A stretch of 64,000 bases of DNA from Sitta carolinensis (taxonomy: Eukaryota > Chordata > Aves > Passeriformes > Sittidae), in contig CM063292.1 in NCBI GenBank assembly GCA_032173965.1, positions 884,501 to 948,500 on the forward strand. The letters are read 5' to 3'. Positions 56,801 through 64,000 of the stretch are shown here, piece after piece. A program made the position numbers and the translations under genes. Position 1 is the stretch's first letter; each line of letters opens with the position of its first letter. A model generated the notes under the pieces. The model had not been told where the DNA came from and did no database searches. It was given only the letters and a program-made list of their open reading frames with translations.

Positions 56801-59281
56801 TCCTAAAAAAGGAGGTTTTAAGGCAAGTAAGATCAGACAAAAAAAAAAAAAAAAAAAAAATAGAAAGACTTACACAAAACAAGGGGAAAACTTCAGATAG
56901 AGAACAAGAGGTTGCCAGTCCTTCCTCCTTACCCTGCCCCTGTACAGTGTCAGCTCCCCAAAAATCTGCCTACAGTCTGCTGTTAAACACTTGATGTATG
57001 CAAATGATAGTCAACCTTAGTCCTTTGAAATGTAAGTGTAAAATGTATGTTTGTTTCCCTGCATAAGCACCTGGCTTGCACAAAGCCCAGGATAATTTTT
57101 CTGTGAGGAAACCCCAGCCAGACCTCTCCTTACTGCTTGAGGGTAACAAAGTGTGGTAGCAACTTTTCAAAAGATGCTACAATTAAAGAAAACCCTCCCT
57201 TTTCTCTCCCAAGGGGGGGGTACAGCTACAGGAACACAGACAGAATGTGCCAAGCTCAAAGCAGCAATGGAAACAAAACAGTGTTTGGTCTTGTTGGGTG
57301 GGCAGTTTGAACAGAATTTTTAACAACTGTCACTCCAGACCCTCGTCCCAAGCCCCTCTCCAGGTCTCCTGCAGCCCCTTTGGGCACTGGAAGAGCTCTA
57401 ATGTCACCTGGACCCTTCTCCATGCTGAACAATCCCAGCTCTCAACTTGGTATCAGCTCAGTCTTTGTGCCCCTCTGTGGTCTCTGACATTGAAAAGTGT
57501 TCACAAGTGAAAGATCAGGTCTCCTTTCTGTGTTAACAAGAAGCCTCAACATTAATTTTCAGTTTTTCATTCCAGAATCTTGTGCTGCAGTTTAACCCAA
57601 ACACGCCTAATTGCATCTCAGGTTTTTTAAAGGATCTGGACTGGCTGTTGGCAGACACCAAATACCTGGAGGCAACAGACTTTTAGTTCCATTCAAGTTT
57701 AAGTCTTTTCTGTTAGGTACAGAATTAATTAGCAGTTCAGGCCTGTCTGTGGATTTAGAGTGTAACAGGGTTTGTGGGGTGTTTTTGTTCAGTTGGTTTT
57801 AGGATACATGTTTCTACAAGATTTGGTTGCTGCTGTCTATGAACCAAACCCATCATTAAGCACCTTGATTTTAGAAACAGATGCCCGAATTATTTTTTTA
57901 GTAAATGATATAAAAACAGCAAATCCTTTCAATAAAATGAAAGCATCAAATTCTTTCAGTGACTAAGTTCCACTGTGCACAGTTAAATCCACAGGTTCTC
58001 AGGAGAGGTCTGGCAAAACATGAATGTTGAGCAGTGCTGTAAAGTTTCTCTGACAAATCTACAACCACTTCAGGTTCTGATCAGGATTCCTGGACCATGC
58101 AAATCTGGGGAACATTCTCACACAAACATTTAATGCATATGAACTCAGAGAGAGAGGAAAAAGGAATAATGCAGCTACCTGAATCCTCACCCTATAGGCA
58201 TTTTTTTCTCAATCAACAATTTAACGCCAATTTGGAAAAGTGGAACATGACCTTGTAAGAAATATGGGGATCAAACTATGAAAAAAAAAACACTTATCCA
58301 GTGAAGGGAGATGCATCTATAATGGGCAAAATGATCTTTTTTTTTCCTATTGCACAGATGTGTACTAATATATACAAATTGCTGACAAGAATTCCAGATG
58401 CAAGCCAGCACTGGGGCTAATCTCCCAAATCAAAGCTGTGCCCATAGATCCTCACTTTTTTAAGGTTTAATGAAGATCAGTTAGAGTCTTTAAAGTCTAG
58501 AACGTGGCTGGGAATAAGAAAAAGATGCAGATTAAAAGGTCATTCCTCTTTTTTATATGTTGTCAATTAGAAAAATAACTAAACTGGTCATTTGCAGAGT
58601 TCCAGCTGGTATACACTATTATCCTCATTTCAGGATTTGTTACCACATCACACTAGAGACGTGTGTGAAAGGAGTTTAAATACTACACTTCCTCAGGCCC
58701 CAATGGAAAACATGACCTTTTCTTCCTCCTCACATTTTGGTAAAAGCTTCATGGCCCAAAATGTCATCTCCCATTCCGTTTTTATCCTAACTAGAATCCA
58801 CTGGTTTATAGTCAGTCAGCATTCCGCCTTAGTTCCAAACAGGGATTTACTCCCTTGGAAGACAGAGTGCATTCTAGGAGTTAATTGCCTGTGTGGCACA
58901 ACAGAATAGAGGAACAGATAATTTATTTCTCATGGAGATGCATATATGAAACACAGCAACCATTAACACAAAACACCTGACGCTTATGATCACCCGCCTG
59001 AATTATACCACCTACAGTCTCCTAGAATGAACTCTGTTACTTCTCCACAAGCTCTTTTTTTTTTTCCTCCAATCAGAACTTTGCCAGCACTGTTCATGTT
59101 GGCCAGAACGTTACAAACCTTAAGAAAACAGCAGAATAAAAGAGAGTCCTTACCAGCAGCAACTACAGCTGGAGGCGGCGAACCGGCCTCACACCACCGC
59201 TTGTTTGGCTCATGGATGCTATGGATGTTTCTCTGGAAGGTGGTAACTGCAGCTCCTTTGGGAGAAGGTCATAGACAGATT
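28937..59281 (-). CDS. NFAT5: NFAT5 (TonEBP), Rel-family osmotic-stress transcription factor, exon 2 to stop
   Basis: Coding exons in transcript order: 59281-59154, 48395-47837, 43368-43176, 39647-39457, 38634-38462, 35495-35361, 35189-35137, 34494-34362, 33813-33736, 32881-32772, 32240-29807, and 29174 to a stop at 28993 or 28937. Phases agree except at the two points below. Exon 3 has a Ser-rich region and a basic NLS ([13 protein letters not shown]). Exons 4-6 form the Rel DNA-binding domain with recognition loop [16 protein letters not shown]. Exons 7-9 form the IPT dimerisation domain. Exons 11-13 are the Gln/Ser-rich transactivation region. By family knowledge it dimerises on tonicity enhancers and drives osmolyte genes. 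Oddities: exon 2 carries 2 extra nt and the last exon lacks 1 nt, each breaking the frame. Exon 1 is outside the window. Confidence 0.95.
29584..29763 (+). mobile_element. CR1 LINE 3' fragment in NFAT5 intron 12
   Basis: Sense on the plus strand, ending GGGATGGAATGGCCTTTAAG then CCCTTCCCACCCAAACCATT. It ends about 40 bp past the exon 12 donor and is antisense to NFAT5. Confidence 0.88.
29807..32240 (-). CDS. NFAT5: NFAT5 exon 12, giant Gln/Ser-rich transactivation exon
   Basis: 2434 bp, 811 codons, acceptor TTTCAG and donor AAC A|GTAAGT. It is uninterrupted, from [13 protein letters not shown] to [11 protein letters not shown]. It has a run of about ten glutamines at 31467-31496 and a shorter one near 30360-30380. 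About 25 loose copies of a hydrophobic-Phe-x-Ser/Pro-x-x-x-Met/Ile module recur every 20-35 residues. This is the intrinsically disordered activation domain. Confidence 0.96.
31467..31496 (-). repeat. NFAT5: Coding CAG repeat (polyglutamine) in NFAT5
   Basis: Ten uninterrupted CTG units on the plus strand, read as CAG for glutamine on the coding strand. The same site is polyglutamine in mammalian NFAT5. Confidence 0.92.
32241..32771 (-). other. NFAT5: NFAT5 intron 11
   Basis: About 530 bp, AT-moderate. It holds the open continuation of exon 11 past its donor and nothing else recognisable. Confidence 0.7.
32772..32881 (-). CDS. NFAT5: NFAT5 exon 11
   Basis: 110 bp, acceptor AGCAG and donor ATGGAA|GTAAGT. 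It encodes [20 protein letters not shown] and [13 protein letters not shown]. The frame stays open past the donor into VSAQKCS, which resembles the mammalian VTAEKRS, so the exon end may have shifted or be variable. Confidence 0.88.
33736..33813 (-). CDS. NFAT5: NFAT5 exon 10
   Basis: 78 bp, acceptor CGGCAG and donor AAA G|GTACTA. It encodes [20 protein letters not shown] then EAIK, containing the VKKEISS sumoylation-type sequence known in NFAT5. Confidence 0.93.
34362..34494 (-). CDS. NFAT5: NFAT5 exon 9, IPT domain end
   Basis: 133 bp, acceptor CTGCAG and donor CCA G|GTGTGT. It encodes [20 protein letters not shown] and [20 protein letters not shown]. Confidence 0.96.
35040..35130. repeat. 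Degenerate trinucleotide repeat beside NFAT5 exon 8
   Basis: Interleaved ATA, AGT and CAG-like triplets (plus strand AATAATAACAGCAGT and variants), about 90 bp, ending 6 bp from the exon 8 donor. Confidence 0.8.
35137..35189 (-). CDS. NFAT5: NFAT5 exon 8, IPT domain micro-exon
   Basis: 53 bp, acceptor ATTTAG and donor CAG|GTACTG. It encodes [18 protein letters not shown] trinucleotide-like repeat starts a few bases past the donor. Confidence 0.94.
35361..35495 (-). CDS. NFAT5: NFAT5 exon 7, start of IPT domain
   Basis: 135 bp, acceptor TTGCAG and donor G|GTCAGT. It encodes [20 protein letters not shown] and [20 protein letters not shown] with the small shift of phase expected, opening the dimerisation domain. 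Confidence 0.95.
36010..36130 (+). mobile_element. Short CR1 LINE tail
   Basis: GGGTGGGATGGGATGACCTT followed by CAAAGTCCCTTCCAAGATTC is a CR1 3' end in plus orientation, in NFAT5 intron 6. Confidence 0.75.
37703..37768 (+). mobile_element. Very short CR1 LINE tail
   Basis: GGGGTGGAACAAAATGAGCT then TTAAGGTCTCTTCCAGCCCA, a CR1 terminal fragment in plus orientation. Confidence 0.65.
38243..38430 (-). mobile_element. CR1 LINE 3' fragment beside NFAT5 exon 6
   Basis: The plus strand begins CACAGAATCACAGCACCATT then TAGGTTGGACAGGACCTTCG, the reverse of a CR1 tail. It is sense with respect to NFAT5 and lies directly after the exon 6 donor. Confidence 0.88.
38462..38634 (-). CDS. NFAT5: NFAT5 exon 6, Rel DNA-binding domain
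   Basis: 173 bp, acceptor TGTTAG and donor TGC A|GTGAGT. It encodes [20 protein letters not shown] and [23 protein letters not shown]1 element begins within about 40 bp of the donor. Confidence 0.96.
39457..39647 (-). CDS. NFAT5: NFAT5 exon 5, Rel DNA-binding domain
   Basis: 191 bp, acceptor CTGCAG and donor GC|GTGAGT. It encodes [20 protein letters not shown] and [20 protein letters not shown], almost identical to mammals. GC-rich within an AT-rich setting. Confidence 0.96.
42684..42721. repeat. Poly(A) run of 38 on the plus strand
   Basis: Uninterrupted A run followed by A/C-rich low-complexity sequence to about 42,800 and a T run at 42811-42826. Confidence 0.95.
43176..43368 (-). CDS. 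NFAT5: NFAT5 exon 4, start of Rel domain
   Basis: 193 bp, acceptor TCTCAG and donor AAG|GTAGGC. It encodes [20 protein letters not shown] and the DNA-contact loop [20 protein letters not shown]. Confidence 0.96.
44624..44815 (-). mobile_element. CR1 LINE 3' fragment
   Basis: The plus strand reads GGAATCACAGCACAGTGAGG then GTTGGGAGAGACCTTTAGAG and CAGGGACACCTTCTGCTAG, reversed CR1. In NFAT5 intron 3. Confidence 0.88.
47480..47655 (-). mobile_element. CR1 LINE 3' fragment
   Basis: The plus strand reads CACAAAATCATGGAGTGGTT then CAGGGGCAGGGACACCTTCC, reversed CR1, about 180 bp past the exon 3 donor of NFAT5. Confidence 0.85.
47799..47824 (-). repeat. U-rich tract just downstream of NFAT5 exon 3 donor
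   Basis: 26 A on the plus strand, so 26 U in the transcript, starting about 13 bases past the weak GTTGGT donor. A second T/A-rich run follows at 47772-47798. Confidence 0.9.
47837..48395 (-). CDS. NFAT5: NFAT5 exon 3
   Basis: 559 bp, acceptor CCGCAG and a weak donor GG|GTTGGT. It contains the internal start [20 protein letters not shown] of the short isoform, then [20 protein letters not shown], the basic NLS, and [14 protein letters not shown]. The frame stays open upstream of the acceptor for more than 340 bp. Confidence 0.95.
48396..48738 (-). other. NFAT5: Open frame upstream of NFAT5 exon 3, candidate alternative first exon
   Basis: The exon 3 frame stays open upstream through the acceptor to ATG at 48735 ([20 protein letters not shown]..), interrupted only by an A-rich stretch read as lysines (48606-48650). 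The part nearest exon 3 has several CpGs within an AT-rich intron. It could be 5'UTR or coding sequence of a transcript starting here, or chance. I recognise no homologous protein. Confidence 0.35.
54024..54135 (+). repeat. Two-copy tandem duplication, 57 and 55 bp
   Basis: Both copies start TGAAAT.CATGAAGA and end AAAGATATGAACTAGACA, with a diverged middle. A partial third copy (TGAA) follows. Confidence 0.85.
57325..57475 (-). mobile_element. CR1 LINE internal fragment
   Basis: CTCCAGGTCTCCTGCAGCCC, then CTTTGGGCACTGGAAGAGCT and CTCCATGCTGAACAATCCCA, the reversed upstream part of a CR1 3' region without the terminal tail. In NFAT5 intron 2. Confidence 0.75.
59154..59281 (-). CDS. NFAT5: NFAT5 exon 2, with an apparent 2-nt insertion
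   Basis: Acceptor CCACAG, donor G|GTAAGG. It encodes [20 protein letters not shown] and then ASMSQTSGG, matching the long NFAT5 isoforms. After GGTGGT there is an extra GT before GAGGCC. This moves the expected [12 protein letters not shown] out of frame and creates a TAG at 59165-59163. Exon length 128 is also out of phase with exon 3, where 126 would fit. Confidence 0.88.
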
Positions 59282-59684
59282 CTGTGGGACAAAAAGAACT
59301 TCAGCAAAAAGTCACCCGTGGCCTACACAAGAAAAGAAATAATGTTTTTGCCTAAAAGATATGAACTATAGCCCAACCCTCGGGAAAAGTTACAGTAAGT
59401 GCTTGGAAATAACAACATGGAAAAAACTTATTTCAGAAAGCAAATAAACATTAAGATGCACATTCTAAAGACTGAAACAAAGGGCACAAACTTGTTCAAA
59501 CAAAGAAGTAATTCATGAACTTCCAGAGAAACTGTTCTCGTCCAGAATGAAGGGCTGAGGGCAGCATATCACGTGAGAATCTGAGACAAACCTGTTTTCA
59601 GAATTCCAACTGTGCAACTGACTTCCTAAGGAAAAAAAGCCTAAATTAGCACCATCATCCTAACAACATCCTATGGAGCCTTAG

Positions 59685-60125
59685 AATCAGAGACTGGATT
59701 TGGGTGGGAAGAGACCTTAAAGCCCATCTTGTTCCAGCCCCTGCCATGGCAGGGACACCTTCTGCTGTCCCAGGCTGCTCCCAGCCCTGTCCAGCCTGGC
59801 CTGGGACCCCTCCAGGGATCCAGGGGCACCACAGCTGCTCTGGGCATCCTGGGCCAGGGCCTGCCCACCCTCACAGCCAGGAATTCCTTCCCAATACCCC
59901 ATCCATCCCTGCCCTCTGGCAGTGGAAGCCACTCCCTGTGTGCTCTCCCTCCATCCCTTGTCCCCAGTCCCTCTCCAGCTCTCCTGGAGCCCCTTTAGGT
60001 GCTGGAAGGGACTCTGAGCTCTTCTTGGAGCCTTCCCTTGTCCAGGTGAGCACCCCCAGCTCTCCCAGCCTGGCTCCAGTCCTTGGATCAACTCAGTGAC
60101 CTCCTCAGGGCTTGCTCCAACAGCT
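59685..60125 (-). mobile_element. CR1 LINE 3' end, longer copy
   Basis: The plus strand starts AGAATCAGAGACTGGATTTG, with GGTGGGAAGAGACCTTAAAG and GGCAGGGACACCTTCTGCTG, and continues about 440 bp to the TCCTTGGATCAACTCAGTGA part. NFAT5 intron 1. Confidence 0.88.
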
Positions 60126-61079
60126 CCATGTCTCCCCTGCGCTGTGGTTTTGTCTCTCTTCCTCTTTGTGTGTTACCCAGGAGACCTCCCAAGGTTCCCT
60201 CCTAAGAGCTTGCTCCATCCTCTCGAGTCAGGTCCAGCCTCCTGCACACCTGCAGCCTTAGGTGTGCCCACCAGGTGTTTTAGGAGAGGGGCTGGCTGGC
60301 GTGTTTTACACCACATTTCAAGTAACTTGGTCTTTATCATTGAAGCATGAAATTAAAGATTTGCTCTTAATGGTCTTGTGATCTTTGGGAATGTGCTTCA
60401 GTTCTAATGCTGGCTTTTCCTTCCCTCCCTCTTTATCATATTGTTGGAATTATTCACAAAGATTAGAATTGTGCTGCTTGTGGATTACTGCAAAAATCAT
60501 GTGCTCCCTGGGAAAAAATTATCTTGTGGGAGTCTTGGATGTATAAGCATCCCTCTAAAGCAAAAGGCTTGACAGACCCTTTGCCACATTAGAGTTAAAA
60601 ATAAATTTCTTAAACAAAAAAAAAACCCCAGGAACACACCAAACAGACGAGATCTCAATTACCCAATAACTTGGGGTTTGGAAAGGAGCTTTTGTAGTCA
60701 ACTCTGAATATTTTATGAGTCATGACAGATGACGATGATGGCAATTCACTCCTCTCAGAGGATTTCTGGAGGAGAAAGGAATGGAAGTCTGTGTATATAT
60801 TCAACTTACACATGAAATATAAAGCCTTCTACAGTTACCTGCAGACACACACTGCTGCAATCCCTCGTTTTGGAGCCCCTCACTAAACATTTTGAGTAGC
60901 AGCAGCCCTGAACGTCTGCCTGTGATTCTCCTGTCCTGCTCCAGGTAGTAGTGCCAGTGCCAGCTGGAGTAAAGGCTGGTGCTCATTTACAAGGGCTTGT
61001 ACAAAGTGCTGCTCTCATCTCTGAGGAAAAGCAAATGCAGCTGCTCCTTGTAGTACAACAGGAGCAAAAGTGAGAACAA

Positions 61080-61128
61080 GTGTTACCTTCCACTCCCTTC
61101 CAAACCATTCTGTGAATCTATGAACTCG
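61080..61128 (+). mobile_element. Possible terminal CR1 remnant
   Basis: CTCCCTTCCAAACCATTCTG then TGAATCTATGAACT resembles the last 40 bp of a CR1 element. Confidence 0.5.
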
Positions 61129-62487
61129 TGGCACAAGTTCAGGGTCAAATCCAAGCTTTCAGAAGAGAAACAACTCTCCTGACTTTTCTCACATCAGCTG
61201 CAGCTTCCCAGCCTGAAACACAGCCCTAGTGAACTGCAGCTCAACACTCCCCAGAGCAAGCCCAAGTGCCTGGGTACCTTTAAGAACTCTTGCTGCCACA
61301 AACCTACTCCACACACATCAGACTTCAAATGAAACTTTGTGTTTTCACCTAAACACAGGCCAATGTTTATATATGCTGAACTATAAATAGCATTAAAGCA
61401 AAAACTGACAAATTCCAGAAACATGAGAGTTGTTGCAAGGAAACTAATTCTTCCTCAGAGGATACAGCTCCCTCCATGCCTCACACTGTACTAAGAGCTG
61501 AAGCTGCAGCTCAGCCCCCTCCATCACCACTTGTGTGTGCACTCACCAATACTGAGAACATGAAATTTCCTGCTAGAATTTTACGTTGATTCATGCAGAA
61601 AACACCCACTAAAGGGAAAGGCTGCTGCAGAAATGCAGTATTACATTTGGAGGCAAAAATAGCATTTCAGCATCATTACGTATTTCTACATAATTAGCAA
61701 GAAGAAAATGTGCAGACAGAATTCCTGCTTCCAGCAGCAGTGCTGAATCAATGAGAAAGTTTAAGCTGTCTGACAGCACTAAGTGTCTTGTAATTCAATG
61801 CTGATTTAAATTCCTTTGACAAATACATTGGTTGATCCCAAGTTTCTTGGGGTTTTTATTCCTGGAAGTAGCTCAATTTATGCTAAACATTTAAACACAT
61901 TTTCTATCTCCCTACAGGAAGCAAGGAACATGTGTTTCAAGATTAGTGTTATTATGAAATATAAACAAGATAACACACAAACAAGATAAGCAAACTAGTG
62001 ATCAGCCAGAAGTCCCACACACTCATTTCCCGACACAAATCCTCACCTGCATAAAGTTAATTAGTTATTAGACATATTATCTACAGTAAACTTCCAAATC
62101 TCTTATCTTTCCCCAAAATATCTCGCCTAGACAAGCCCAGCTTCATAAATTCTCCTCCCAAAACCAAGGACACACAGGGACAGGCAGATTTGCAAAAAGT
62201 ATTTTAAGTGTCAAATTTCTTCAACTGCCCTTTATCCGATTATCCTGCCCTTATAATCTCTCATCTGAGATCAGCTGCTTGGAACTTTGATCTTCCTGCC
62301 AGTTGTACTGACAGTCCAGAAAATTCTATTTCACATGGTTATATGGACCAGAACCACACCAAACATGGGATCAGGATCCAACAGCACAGCACTAGGAATC
62401 AGGAAAGAGAAGATTTTGTTGTGTGCTACTTGAACCTGCACAAAACATTCGAAATTTATACATCAGTAAAAAATAATCAAGAAATTT

Positions 62488-62700
62488 AGGAAGGAACTTC
62501 TCCCAGTGAGTGGGATCTTTTCCCAGAAACTTTTCTAGCACAGGGTACCCAGAGCAGCTGTGGCTGCCCCATCCCTAGGAGTGGAGCTGGCCGGACAGGG
62601 CTTGGAGCTCCTGGGACAGTGGAAGGTGCAGGGGGTGGAACTGGATGAGCTTTAAGGTCCCTTCCCAACCCAAACCACCCCAGGATTCTCTGGAATTGGG
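62488..62700 (+). mobile_element. CR1 LINE 3' fragment
   Basis: The plus strand is CR1 sense, with CAGAGCAGCTGTGGCTGCCC and GGATGAGCTTTAAGGTCCCT then TCCCAACCCAAACC. NFAT5 intron 1. Confidence 0.87.
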
Positions 62701-64000
62701 TCACTTTAAGTTAAAACAACTGCACAAAAGGTGTCTGTGGCAGGGCCAGACACATGACCACCAGCCCACACAAAATATGTCCTTGGGTCAACATGGACCT
62801 GGATCAGTCCCAGCAGCTGGTGACAGGATCTCTGTCTTCGAGGGGGAGAGGAGAGGCCTTGGAACGATTCAGGAAAAACAATGCTGAGGAGGTACAAAAA
62901 CCAGCGTGTGAAACTGATGTGGTGATGCTGCAGCAGGAGCACAAAAGGCTGGTGGGTCCTGATGGCAAACCAAATCCTACAAGGTCCTTCACCTCCTGCT
63001 TTACCCACTTCCCCTCAGGGCACACACACAGCTGCTCTTTTCTAGGAATGACTCTGGATTTCTACACACAACCCAACCAGGCTGAGTTACAGACCTGGGG
63101 CTACAGCAAAGTCTGCGTGCTCAGCCCTCTCCCATCCCCACCAGCAGCAATCCCTCTGGAATTCCCAGCCCATCCTCATCCTCACAGCACCACGGGGACG
63201 TTCAGAAACACAGCACACCTTGTGACCTGCAACATCACACTCCTCCATCACTAGCATGCTGTGATTCCATTTAAACTTTATTCTCAGGAACAGAGCAGTT
63301 AAGCTTACAGGAGCAAAGAGAACACGATCAGTTTCCTGTGTGGGAATGCTGAGACAACTCCAAGATTCCCTGAGGAGTCACTGCAGCTTGGACACGTCTC
63401 ATACAAAGCCCTGCTTTTCCCAAAGAGGAGCATGAGAGTGCTCTCCCTCCTCATGGAAATGTCTGCTGTAAAGCAGCACACCAAATACACAAGGATCCAC
63501 AATTCCATCACACCCAACACCTTCTTCTCCTGGGCCATGAATCCTCCATGACTTTCTGGCTGTACCTACACAGACATTTCAGCTGCACAGATTAAAAACC
63601 GTGATTTCTAGAAATGGAGTGCCCTGTTATCTCGCACTGTGCTAGGACTGGCTCAGGGTGTTGCAGAACCTCTCTCTGTCCTCAAACTTTTGTGACACAA
63701 ATTGAACTGAGATCCTTCTGGTTGGTTGGCCAAATTGCTGCTGCCTGTAACTCGGCACCTGGTGATGCTGGGAGCATAAAGACAAGGAAAAGAGCAGAGA
63801 ATACCCAATTCCAATGTTAAAAACAACAGCAGCTCACCCACGAGGAATACAGACATCCTCACTTTGCCAGGACTGTCAAACACTTCAAACACTATGGAAT
63901 TTTCCTGACATACAGAAAAGATACCCCTAAGCTTCGCTATTCCATACCAAAGCCAAGCCACAGCATCCGGAACTGGCACAGCTGGAAGCCAAGTCACAAA

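Larger units (their letters stand above)
48739..59153 (-). other. NFAT5: NFAT5 intron 2
   Basis: Over 10 kb of AT-rich intron, including a poly(A) run at 56839-56860, a 56-bp tandem duplication (54024-54135), a GC-rich island (50290-50660) and a CR1 fragment (57325-57475). No conserved exon recognised. Confidence 0.7.
59282..64000 (-). other. NFAT5: NFAT5 intron 1, running off the right edge
   Basis: AT-rich intron with CR1 elements. It contains no recognisable first exon or CpG island, so the main NFAT5 promoter lies beyond the window. Confidence 0.7.

Noticed and set aside
1..64000. Prokaryotic features such as operons, CRISPR arrays or ribosome binding sites.
   Set aside because: The window is clearly vertebrate nuclear DNA with spliced genes and CR1 elements. 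No such structures appear.

Overview
This is a stretch of vertebrate nuclear DNA, most likely from a bird. There are split genes with canonical splice sites, a CpG-island promoter, many truncated 3' ends of CR1-type LINEs (the dominant avian retroposon), and no Alu or L1 sequence that I recognise. The gene order WWP2 - NOB1 - NFAT5 is the conserved vertebrate block found on human 16q22.

Layout. Positions 1 to about 18,000 hold the 5' half of WWP2 on the minus strand: seven coding exons for the N-terminus, the C2 domain and the long linker before the WW domains. The WW and HECT exons lie beyond the left edge. A GC-rich CpG island (about 17,480-18,700) forms a head-to-head promoter with NOB1, which is complete on the plus strand in nine coding exons (18,251-20,731, 421 residues). 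NOB1 and NFAT5 converge tail to tail across about 740 bp. NFAT5 fills the rest on the minus strand: a 7-kb 3'UTR (about 21,650-28,936), twelve coding exons between 28,937 and 59,281, and intron sequence to the right edge. Its first exon lies outside the window.

The genes have no shared pathway. WWP2 is a NEDD4-family HECT E3 ubiquitin ligase, NOB1 is the PIN-domain endonuclease that matures 18S rRNA, and NFAT5 (TonEBP) is the Rel-family osmotic-stress transcription factor. They are linked by old synteny. NQO1, which sits between NOB1 and NFAT5 in mammals, is missing from this interval.

The most notable observations are: (1) a 24-bp minisatellite inside WWP2 coding sequence that adds about 80 residues of an Ala-Thr-Ser-Met-Ala-Asn-Gly-Thr octapeptide to the linker between C2 and WW; (2) two frame disruptions in NFAT5, a 2-nt gain in exon 2 and a 1-nt loss in the last exon, which are either sequence errors or real changes; (3) a CpG-containing open frame running more than 340 bp upstream of NFAT5 exon 3, a candidate alternative first exon; (4) paired ZNF143-like motifs and a CLEAR-type E-box in the bidirectional promoter. 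I found no phage, plasmid, CRISPR or other prokaryotic feature, no tRNA or rRNA gene, and no recognisable microRNA hairpin.
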